Assembly: GCA_946614165.1 (NCBI GenBank)
Contig: CAMOGQ010000004.1
Coordinates: 1-64,000, forward strand
Direction of reading: 5' to 3'
DNA length: 64,000 bases
DNA from: an uncultured Lachnospiraceae bacterium
Lineage (GTDB): Bacteria > Bacillota > Clostridia > Lachnospirales > Lachnospiraceae
Positions 30,701 to 38,858 of this stretch are shown here, in pieces. Each line of letters begins with the position of its first letter. Position 1 is the stretch's first letter. Below the pieces are notes generated by a model that ran no database searches, was not told the origin of the DNA, and saw nothing but the letters and a program-made list of their open reading frames with translations. The translations under genes were made by a program, and so were the position numbers.

Positions 30701-31536
30701 AGGCTGACTCCATTGCAGTCTGCACTCACAAGCTGGCCCAGCCCACTGTATTTATTCCGGTCTTCCCTGGAACCAACTGCGAGTACGACTCCGCCAAGGC
30801 CTTTGAGGCAGCTGGCGCAAAGACCATTACCAGAGTCTTTACCAACCTGACGGCAGAGGGCATCAGAGAATCCGTTACCGAGTTCGCAAAGGCCATTGAT
30901 CAGTCCCAGATCATCATGTTCCCCGGCGGCTTCTCTGCCGGCGACGAACCCGACGGATCTGCCAAGTTCTTTGCCACAGCCTTCCGCAACGGTCCCATCG
31001 AAGAGGCTGTTATGTCGATGCTGAATGAGCGCGACGGTCTGATCCTGGGCATCTGCAACGGCTTCCAGGCACTGATCAAGCTGGGCCTTGTTCCCAATGG
31101 TTCCTTCACGGGCCAGAATGAGGAGTCCCCGACTCTGACCTACAATACCATCGGCCGTCATATTTCCAAGATGGCCTATACAAAGGTGGTCAGCAATAAG
31201 TCTCCCTGGCTGGCAGGCGCAGAGCTGGGCGGCGTTTATGTCAACCCCGCTTCCCACGGCGAAGGTCGTTTCGTAGCTCCCAAGGCATGGATCGACAAGC
31301 TGTTTGCAAACGGCCAGGTAGCGACCCAGTACAGCGATCCCGAAGGCAATATCTCCATGGATGAGGAGTGGAACATCAACGGTTCCTTCTGCTCTATCGA
31401 AGGTATTACTTCTCCCGACGGCAGGATCTTCGGCAAGATGGTCCACTGCGAACGCCGCGGATACGGCGTCAACCTGAATATCGTCGGCGACCAGGATATG
31501 AAACTCTTCGAATCCGGCGTACGCTACTTCAGCTGA
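27712..31536 (+). CDS. purL: Phosphoribosylformylglycinamidine synthase (single-chain PurL with GATase domain)
   Basis: 1274 aa; [29 protein letters not shown]; C-terminal glutaminase FPGTNCEYD...[14 protein letters not shown]. Confidence 0.97.
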   Translation: [1274 protein letters not shown]

Positions 31537-31570
31537 TGATCCATCACGGATAACCCTTATAAATCTGCCA

Positions 31571-32272
31571 ATGAGTAAGATCAATTACAGTAAGGAAACT
31601 GAAAAAATCATTGACGGGGTGCGTCTTAAAGGCGGTGCACCCCGCCTTCTTTTACACAGCTGCTGCGCTCCCTGCTCCAGCCACTGCATGGAATATCTCC
31701 GCCAGTACTTTGACCTGACGGTCTTTTACTACAATCCCAACATTACCGAGGACCGGGAGTATCAGTATCGTTTGGCCGAAGAAAAGCGCCTGATTGCGGA
31801 GTATAACCGCCAGGTGGACGAGCAGGATTTTGAAGGCATGCACTCTGAGCCCGGGGCCAGGAAGATTCAGATCCTGGAAGCACCCTATGATCCGGAAAAC
31901 TGGTTTCAGGCGGTGAAAGGACTGGAGAAATGCCCAGAAGGGGGAGAGCGGTGCGGCGTATGCTTTGAGATGCGCCTTCGCATGGCAGCAAAAGCGGCGG
32001 CTGAGGGCGGCTTTGACTATTTCACCACCACTCTGACCATCAGCCCCATGAAGAATACAGCTCTTTTAAACGAGATCGGCATGCGGCTCTCCCGGGAATA
32101 CGGGGTCCCCTGGCTTCCTTCGGACTTTAAAAAGAAGGACGGATATAAAAGATCCATAGAGCTCTCCCGGAAGTTTGACCTCTACAGGCAGGACTACTGC
32201 GGCTGCGGCTTTTCCAAGGCGGAAAGTGAGAGGGCCAAACGGGAAAGAGCAGAAAGCGGCGGACATGATTGA
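31571..32272 (+). CDS. queH: Epoxyqueuosine reductase QueH
   Basis: LLLHSCCAPCSSHCMEYL ... YYNPNI ... RCGVCFEMRL ... QDYCGC. Confidence 0.93.
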   Translation: MSKINYSKETEKIIDGVRLKGGAPRLLLHSCCAPCSSHCMEYLRQYFDLTVFYYNPNITEDREYQYRLAEEKRLIAEYNRQVDEQDFEGMHSEPGARKIQILEAPYDPENWFQAVKGLEKCPEGGERCGVCFEMRLRMAAKAAAEGGFDYFTTTLTISPMKNTALLNEIGMRLSREYGVPWLPSDFKKKDGYKRSIELSRKFDLYRQDYCGCGFSKAESERAKRERAESGGHD

Positions 32273-32317
32273 TTCCGCATTTATGACAAATACTTAGAAA
32301 GAAAAGAGGACAGGCAA

Positions 32318-34090
32318 GTGCAGAAATTTTTAGACATGATTTCCCAGGACATGATGCAGGCCTTTGAAGAGGCAGGATACGATCCCGCCCTTGGCAGAGT
32401 TACTGTATCCAACCGTCCTGATCTGGCGGAATACCAGTGCAACGGCGCTATGGCCGGTGCTAAAAAATATCATAAGGCTCCCTTTATGATCGCAGGTGAC
32501 GTGGCGAAGATCCTTCAGGATAAGAGCAGCACCTTCTCCCAGGTGGACGTGGTAAAGCCCGGTTTCCTGAATCTTAAGGTATCCGAATCCTTCCTGAAGG
32601 ACTACCTGCAGCAGATGAGCGGTGAGGACCGCTTCGGCATGGAGCTGCCCGAAAAGCCCACTAAGATCGTCCTTGACTACGGCGGGCCCAACGTGGCAAA
32701 GCCCCTGCATGTGGGCCACCTCAGAAGTGCCGTTATCGGTGAAGCCGTCAAGCGGATCTGCCGCTATCACGGCGAGGAAGTCATCGGCGACATTCACCTG
32801 GGCGACTGGGGCCTGCAGATGGGCCTTGTCATCACCGAGGTATCAAAACGTAATCCGGATCTTCCCTATTTTGATCCTTCCTTTACAGGTGAGTATCCTG
32901 CAGAGGCTCCCTTTACGGTCAGTGAACTGGAGGAGATCTATCCCTTTGCCTCTGCTAAATCCAAAGAGGATCCCGAATACTACGCCGAGGCTATGGAGGC
33001 TACCCACAGACTGCAGTCCGGCGACAGGGGCATGAGAGCCCTCTGGGAGAAGATCATCGAAGTGTCCGTAGCGGATATGAAGAAGAACTATGAGAAGCTG
33101 AATGTTTCCTTCGACCTCTGGTGGGGCGAATCCACGGTCAACGATACCATCCCCGCCATGGTAGATAAGATGAAGGAAGACGGCTTTGCCCACGAGAGCG
33201 CAGGCGCTCTGGTGGTGGACGTGGCCGAGGAGACGGACAGCAAGGAGCTTCCTCCCTGCATGATCCTCAAATCAGACGGCGCCGCCCTCTATACCACTAC
33301 GGACCTGGCCACCATCTGGGAGAGAGAAAAGCAGTTTGCCCCCGACCAGATGATTTATATCACGGACAAGCGCCAGGAACTGCATTTCACCCAGGTCTTC
33401 CGCTGTGCCAGAAAGACCGGCATCATCCGTCCTGAGACAGAGCTTCGTCATATCGGTTTCGGTACCATGAACGGCAAGGACGGCAAGCCCTTCAAGACCA
33501 GAGCCGGCGGCGTTATGCGTCTGCAGACCCTGATCGAGGATATCAATACCGAGATGCTGGGCAAGATCAAATCAAATGAGGAGATCCCGGAAGAGGAAGC
33601 CAGGGATACAGCCGCAAAGGTGGCTCTGGCCGCCCTCAAGTACGGCGATCTGTCCAACCAGGCCTCCAAGGACTATGTCTTTGACCTGGAGCGCTTTACC
33701 TCCTTCGAAGGAGATACAGGCCCCTACATCCTCTATACCATCGTCCGCATCAAGTCCATCCTGGCCAAGTACGCGGACCAGGGGGGAGAGGCTGTCTCCG
33801 CTTCCGATCTGCTTCCTGCCGCCGGAAAGCTGGAAAAGAGTCTGATGTTCGATCTGGCAGGCTTCTCTGCCATGATGGACGGGGCTTACCAGGATCTGGC
33901 GCCCCACAGGATCTGCGCTTATATCTATCAGCTGTCCAACGATTTCAACAGCTTCTATCACGCCACCAGGATCCTTACAGAGGAGGATGCGGCCAGAAAG
34001 AAGAGCTGGATCGCCCTGCTTGAGCTGACCGAACAGGTGCTTCTTACCTGCATCCATGTGCTGGGCTTTGATTCACCGGAACGCATGTAA
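32318..34090 (+). CDS. argS: Arginyl-tRNA synthetase
   Basis: YGGPNVAKPLHVGHLRSAVIG, TTTDLATIWE, RITYQL-type anticodon-binding C-terminus. Confidence 0.97.
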   Translation: MQKFLDMISQDMMQAFEEAGYDPALGRVTVSNRPDLAEYQCNGAMAGAKKYHKAPFMIAGDVAKILQDKSSTFSQVDVVKPGFLNLKVSESFLKDYLQQMSGEDRFGMELPEKPTKIVLDYGGPNVAKPLHVGHLRSAVIGEAVKRICRYHGEEVIGDIHLGDWGLQMGLVITEVSKRNPDLPYFDPSFTGEYPAEAPFTVSELEEIYPFASAKSKEDPEYYAEAMEATHRLQSGDRGMRALWEKIIEVSVADMKKNYEKLNVSFDLWWGESTVNDTIPAMVDKMKEDGFAHESAGALVVDVAEETDSKELPPCMILKSDGAALYTTTDLATIWEREKQFAPDQMIYITDKRQELHFTQVFRCARKTGIIRPETELRHIGFGTMNGKDGKPFKTRAGGVMRLQTLIEDINTEMLGKIKSNEEIPEEEARDTAAKVALAALKYGDLSNQASKDYVFDLERFTSFEGDTGPYILYTIVRIKSILAKYADQGGEAVSASDLLPAAGKLEKSLMFDLAGFSAMMDGAYQDLAPHRICAYIYQLSNDFNSFYHATRILTEEDAARKKSWIALLELTEQVLLTCIHVLGFDSPERM

Positions 34091-34205
34091 GGAAGGCCTT
34101 CCGGCGCGGGACTTTCTTTACAGCCTTGTTCAAACGTGATATTGTAAGTATAATTATTTACTGTATGTATAAATAAACGTAATTTGCTGTATAAGGGGTT
34201 CAAAA

Positions 34206-34703
34206 ATGGGGACAGGCAAAATCGTCATTTATAACGGTGACAGTGAAGAGACAGTATCCGCGGCTCTGGGGAAAGCCATGTTTCTTTCCAACAAGGGGGA
34301 AAAGGTGGCCGTCATTCAGTTCCTCAAGGGCAAGGGCATCCAGAATGCCCCTCTGACCAGACGGCTGGAGCCGGAGATCAAGATGTTCCACTTCGAGAAG
34401 TCCCTCAGGGACTTTGAAGGGCTGGCTCCTGAGGAGAAGGAAGAGGAGATCTCCAACATCCGCAACGGTCTCAACTATGCCCGCAAGGTCCTGTCCACAG
34501 GCCAGTTCGACTCCCTTTTCCTGGACGAGGTCCTGGAGCTGATCGGGATGGGAGTCATTACCGCCGGGGAGCTGGAGAAGCTTCTCTCGGCCCGGGGCTT
34601 TACGGACGTGTTCCTGACCGGCTGCAGCATGTGCGACGAGGTCTTTACCTTCGCGGACGAGATCATTGAGCTGAAAAGCATCAAATACAAAAAATACAAC
34701 TGA
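34206..34703 (+). CDS. CobO/BtuR-like protein with degenerate P-loop
   Basis: Fold pattern IVIYNGDSEETVSAALGKAM...VAVIQFLKGKG...FDSLFLDEVLELIGMGVI...DEIIELKSIKY follows CobO, but the GDGKGKTT Walker A is absent. Confidence 0.8.
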   Translation: MGTGKIVIYNGDSEETVSAALGKAMFLSNKGEKVAVIQFLKGKGIQNAPLTRRLEPEIKMFHFEKSLRDFEGLAPEEKEEEISNIRNGLNYARKVLSTGQFDSLFLDEVLELIGMGVITAGELEKLLSARGFTDVFLTGCSMCDEVFTFADEIIELKSIKYKKYN

Positions 34704-34735
34704 TTCACAGATACATTTTTATATTGGAGGATAAA

Positions 34736-35620
34736 ATGTCAGTATTCAAAGGATCCGGAGTAGCCATCATCACTCCCTTCAAGGAAGATCTTTCCATCAA
34801 CTATGATGTCTTTGCGGACTTCATCGATTTCCAGATCGAAAACGGCACCGATGCCATCATCGTCTGCGGCACCACAGGCGAATCCGCCACTCTGACGGAA
34901 GCAGAGCATGTGGAAGCCTGCAAATGGTGCATCGAGTATGTCAAAGGCCGGGTCCCAGTGGTCGCCGGTACTGGCTCCAACTCCACCCAGACAGCCATCG
35001 AACTGTCCACAGCCATCGGCGAAGCCGGTGCAGACGGACTCCTGGTGGTGTCTCCCTACTACAACAAGGCCACCCAGAAGGGCCTTTATGCCCACTATAA
35101 GGCCATCGCGGACGCGGTCAGCACGCCTATTATCATGTACAACGTGCCCAGCCGCACCGGCTGCAACATCCAGCCCGAGACAGCGGCGAAGCTGGTCCGG
35201 GATATCCCTTCCATCGTAGGCATCAAGGAAGCCAGCGGCGATATCAGCCAGATCGTGAAGCTCATGGCTCTGACAGACGGCAATATCGAGCTCTACTCCG
35301 GCAATGACGATCAGGTCGTGCCCCTTCTTTCCATGGGCGGCCTGGGCGTGATCTCCGTGGTAGCCAACGTAGCTCCCAGGGCCATGCACGACATGTGCTA
35401 TAAGTTCTTTGAAGGCGACGTGGCCGGCGCCGCAAAGCTGCAGAGAGATACCTTTGCCCTGTGCAAGAACCTCTTCTCCGAGGTCAACCCCATCCCTGTC
35501 AAGAAGGCAGTCAGCCTGATGGGCGTACAGGCAGGCCCTCTGCGCATGCCTCTGACGGAAATGGAACCCGAGCATGCGGCAGCTCTGAAGAAGGCAATGG
35601 AAGATTTCGGTATTCTCTGA
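34736..35620 (+). CDS. dapA: 4-hydroxy-tetrahydrodipicolinate synthase
   Basis: GSGVAIITPF, CGTTGESATLT, YYNKATQKGL, YNVPSRTGCNI; likely start at MSVFKG (34736). Confidence 0.96.
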   Translation: MSVFKGSGVAIITPFKEDLSINYDVFADFIDFQIENGTDAIIVCGTTGESATLTEAEHVEACKWCIEYVKGRVPVVAGTGSNSTQTAIELSTAIGEAGADGLLVVSPYYNKATQKGLYAHYKAIADAVSTPIIMYNVPSRTGCNIQPETAAKLVRDIPSIVGIKEASGDISQIVKLMALTDGNIELYSGNDDQVVPLLSMGGLGVISVVANVAPRAMHDMCYKFFEGDVAGAAKLQRDTFALCKNLFSEVNPIPVKKAVSLMGVQAGPLRMPLTEMEPEHAAALKKAMEDFGIL

Positions 35621-35633
35621 TAAGGAATAAAAG

Positions 35634-36398
35634 ATGGCAAAAGTAATTTTACACGGATGCAACGGAAGAATGGGACACATGGTGTCCGGCATTGCTGAAA
35701 AGGACGACAGGATTCAGATCGTGGCCGGCGTGGATGCCTTCGGAAAGCCTTATGGCGGCTATCCCGTATACGAAAGCCTTGCCGAGGTAAAAGAGGAAGC
35801 GGACGTGGTCATCGACTTCTCCACAGCCGCAGCCGTGGACGGCCTTCTGGACTTCTGCGTGGAAAAAGGACTCCCCGTGGTCCTCTGCACCACAGGCCTC
35901 TCCGAAGAGCAGACCGCACATATGCATAAGGCGGCGGAAAAGGTGGCTGTTCTTAAGTCCGCCAACATGTCTCTTGGCGTAAACATGCTCATGGCTCTTT
36001 TAAAGCAGGCGGCAGGCCCTCTGGCAGCGGCAGGCTTTGATATCGAGGTGGTGGAAAAGCATCACCGCATGAAGCTGGATGCCCCTTCCGGAACGGCACT
36101 TGCCCTGGCGGATGCGGCCAACAGCGCCCTGAATAATGAGTATGATTATGTTTATGACCGGTCCGACAGGCGCATGCAGCGCCCCGTAAAGGAGATCGGC
36201 ATCTCCGCAGTCCGCGGCGGCACCATCGTGGGCGACCACGACGTGATCTTTGCGGGCGAGGACGAAGTCATTACCTTCTCCCACAGAGCCTACAGCCGGG
36301 CTGTCTTTGCCAAGGGAGCAGCGGAAGCAGCCGTATTCCTGGCCGGCAAAGAGGCAGGCATGTACTCCATGGGCGACGTACTGGGACTGGACGCCTGA
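35634..36398 (+). CDS. dapB: 4-hydroxy-tetrahydrodipicolinate reductase
   Basis: VILHGCNGRMGHMV, VVEKHHRMKLDAPSGTAL. Confidence 0.97.
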   Translation: MAKVILHGCNGRMGHMVSGIAEKDDRIQIVAGVDAFGKPYGGYPVYESLAEVKEEADVVIDFSTAAAVDGLLDFCVEKGLPVVLCTTGLSEEQTAHMHKAAEKVAVLKSANMSLGVNMLMALLKQAAGPLAAAGFDIEVVEKHHRMKLDAPSGTALALADAANSALNNEYDYVYDRSDRRMQRPVKEIGISAVRGGTIVGDHDVIFAGEDEVITFSHRAYSRAVFAKGAAEAAVFLAGKEAGMYSMGDVLGLDA

Positions 36399-36407
36399 GG
36401 ACAGCTT

Positions 36408-37205
36408 ATGAGAATAAGACCCTGTATTGATATTCATAACGGAAGTGTCAAGCAGATCGTTGGCAGCACTCTGAAGGATCAGAGTGCTGTCATTTCTATG
36501 CCCCGGGAAAACTTCGTGGCGGGAAAGGACGCTTCCTGGTACGCTTCCCTCTACCGGGAAAAGGATCTGCCGGGCGGCCATATCATCCTGCTGAACCGGG
36601 CGGATGACAAGGAGAACTATGAGGCGGACGTGCGCCAGGCCCTGGGGGCCCTTTCGGCCTACCCGGGCGGCATGCAGATCGGGGGCGGTATCAGACCGGA
36701 GAGTGCTGATTTCTGGCTTTCCGCCGGGGCTTCCCATGTAATCGTGACCTCCTACGTATTCCGGGAGGGAAGGATCGATGAAAAGAACCTGGAAGCGATG
36801 GTAAGCGCCGCAGGGAGAGACCGCCTTGTCCTGGATCTGTCCTGCAGAAGTTGCCCGGACGGCCTCTACCGGGTGGTCACTGACCGCTGGCAGGTCTTTA
36901 CGGACTTTGTGATCAGCCCCGGGAACCTGGACGAGCTGTCTTCATCCTGCAGCGAGTTCCTGATCCATGCGGCGGACGTGGAAGGGAAAAAGGGCGGCGT
37001 GGAAAAGCCTCTGATCGGGATCCTGGGAGACTGGCAGAAGAGGACCGGTTTCCCCGTGACCTATGCGGGAGGCGTTCATGACCTGAAGGACCTTGATGAG
37101 ATCCGCAAGGCCTCGGACGGATATCTGGACGTGACCGTTGGGAGCGCCCTGGACCTTTTCGGAGGAAGTCTTTCCCTGGACGATCTGACAAAGGCCTGCC
37201 AGTGA
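36408..37205 (+). CDS. hisA: Eukaryotic-type HisA (ProFAR isomerase)
   Basis: RIRPCIDIHNGSVKQIVGSTL; VIVTSYVFREG; VTYAGGVHDLKDLDEI; pattern of the eukaryotic HIS6-like subfamily. Confidence 0.85.
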   Translation: MRIRPCIDIHNGSVKQIVGSTLKDQSAVISMPRENFVAGKDASWYASLYREKDLPGGHIILLNRADDKENYEADVRQALGALSAYPGGMQIGGGIRPESADFWLSAGASHVIVTSYVFREGRIDEKNLEAMVSAAGRDRLVLDLSCRSCPDGLYRVVTDRWQVFTDFVISPGNLDELSSSCSEFLIHAADVEGKKGGVEKPLIGILGDWQKRTGFPVTYAGGVHDLKDLDEIRKASDGYLDVTVGSALDLFGGSLSLDDLTKACQ

Positions 37206-37223
37206 GACTTTCCGGAAAAAATG

Positions 37224-37264
37224 CATGAAAAAAGCATCGGCTTTATTCGGCCGATGCTTTTTTG
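37224..37264 (+). terminator. Rho-independent terminator (possibly bidirectional with cspA)
   Basis: aaaaaagcatcggc-tttattc-ggccgatgctttttt. Confidence 0.9.
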
Positions 37265-37319
37265 TGGATCATATTGAATCTGTTCTTCAGGCTGTCTGCA
37301 GTCTGTGATTTCAGCTTCC

Positions 37320-37520
37320 TCAGATCTTTGTCACGTTGACTGCCTGAGGTCCCTTCTGACCGTCAATGACTTCGTATTCCACTTCCTGACCTTCATCGAG
37401 GGTCTTGAAGCCTTCCATGTTCAGGCCGCTGTAATGTACGAATACATCCGTGCCGTTCTCATCGGAAATGAAACCGTAGCCCTTCTGGTTGTTGAACCAC
37501 TTGACTTTGCCCTTGTTCAT
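37320..37520 (-). CDS. cspA: Cold-shock protein
   Basis: [33 protein letters not shown]; 66 aa. Confidence 0.97.
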   Translation of the reverse strand: MNKGKVKWFNNQKGYGFISDENGTDVFVHYSGLNMEGFKTLDEGQEVEYEVIDGQKGPQAVNVTKI

Positions 37521-37791
37521 AGTTACTACCTCCATAACACATATATTGCACCTGCTGTGTGACAAAATGCCAAACACAGCATTACTAAAATATCATATGG
37601 GATATGGAAAGTAAAGTTAAAACACCATTAAGAATACTATATCTGGGAAAGTAAACAGATTTCGAACATAACTGGTATAACAGTTGTCTTAAAGATATAT
37701 AACATTATTCCTTGCGTTTAAGAATTCACAGTGTTAAACTATAACATGGTAATGCGATAAATTATTTATACATCAGAGGAGAGAAAAGCGC

Positions 37792-38112
37792 ATGAACAAA
37801 AAAATCAGAACCGACGCGGTCAAACATCTTTTTGAGGCTGTACTTACTTTGGAGACCGAGGAGGAATGCTTTTCCTTTTTTGAGGACCTGTGCACGGTCA
37901 ACGAGCTTCTGTCCATTTCCCAGAGGTTCGAGGTGGCTACCATGCTCAGGAACCGCGATACCTATCTGAAGATCGCAGAAAAGACCGGGGCTTCCACCGC
38001 CACCATCAGCAGGGTCAACCGGTCCCTCAACTACGGGGACGACGGCTACAGCCTGGTCTTCAGCCGGATGAAGTCCATGCAGGATATTCTCGAAAGGAAC
38101 CCGGAGGAGTAA
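37792..38112 (+). CDS. YerC/YecD family TrpR-related regulator
   Basis: TEEECFSFFEDLCTVNELLSISQRFEVATMLRNRDTYLKIAEKTGASTATISRVNRSLNYG. Confidence 0.92.
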   Translation: MNKKIRTDAVKHLFEAVLTLETEEECFSFFEDLCTVNELLSISQRFEVATMLRNRDTYLKIAEKTGASTATISRVNRSLNYGDDGYSLVFSRMKSMQDILERNPEE

Positions 38113-38143
38113 GGATCCCGGGGCCTTCAGAAGCGTCATTACA

Positions 38144-38182
38144 GGAAGGATACTGTAAGAATCTTACAGTCCTTCCTTTTTT
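38144..38182 (+). terminator. Rho-independent terminator
   Basis: ggaaggatactgtaag-aat-cttacagtccttcc followed by ttttttatt. Confidence 0.9.
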
Positions 38183-38211
38183 ATTGACTTTGGGGGTGCT
38201 TTTTGTGACCG

Positions 38212-38275
38212 GTGCGTATATAATATACCGTCAGGTGCCCAAGCCCTCACCGGGCAAGTGTATATATATGCGTAC
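38212..38275 (+). promoter_or_regulatory. Long imperfect hairpin/palindrome upstream of the ACT-hom-aspartokinase genes
   Basis: gtgcgtatataatatac (38212-38228) pairs with gtatatatatgcgtac (38260-38275), one bulged A; inner stem tgccc/gggca. Confidence 0.65.
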
Positions 38276-38375
38276 AGGTCTGTCCTTAAAAACAGAAAAA
38301 CCTTGCAATGGACCCCATGCGGTGATAATATATCTTTCGTCAGCGCACAAATGTCCGCAAGGTGGAGACAGTACT

Positions 38376-38822
38376 ATGACAGACAATTCCAGTGAATTAT
38401 ACATCGTCCGGAAGAAAGCGGTCCCCGAGATCCTCCGGAAGGTGGTGGAAGTAAATAAGATCCTGGCGTCCGGCAGGGCCAGAACGGTCAACGAGGCAGT
38501 GGATCAGGTGGGAATCAGCAGGAGCTCCTACTATAAGTTCAAGGACGATATCGAGGAGTTCCACGACAGCCTGGCAGGGACCACGGTGACCCTCTTTATC
38601 GAGATCAACGACGAGACCGGCCTCCTTTCCGAGGTACTGAAGGTGTTCGCCGTCTGCAGAGCAAATATCCTGACCATCCATCAGAGCATTCCTCTCAACG
38701 GGGTGGCAGGCATTACCGTCAGTATTCAGATCTCACCCGCTACGGAAAGGGTGGAAACGATCATCGCCCGCCTGGGCGCCACCGACGGTGTAAAACAGGT
38801 AAGAATTACAGGACGTGCCTGA
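38376..38822 (+). CDS. ACT domain-containing protein (PheB-like)
   Basis: N-terminal HTH-like segment (VNEAVDQVGISRSSYYKFKD) plus ACT domain (TVTLFIEINDETGLLSEVLKVFAVCRANILTIHQSIP). Confidence 0.92.
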   Translation: MTDNSSELYIVRKKAVPEILRKVVEVNKILASGRARTVNEAVDQVGISRSSYYKFKDDIEEFHDSLAGTTVTLFIEINDETGLLSEVLKVFAVCRANILTIHQSIPLNGVAGITVSIQISPATERVETIIARLGATDGVKQVRITGRA

Positions 38823-38858
38823 GGGTATGGGACCTGAGAACAGAAAGGAAGCAATACC

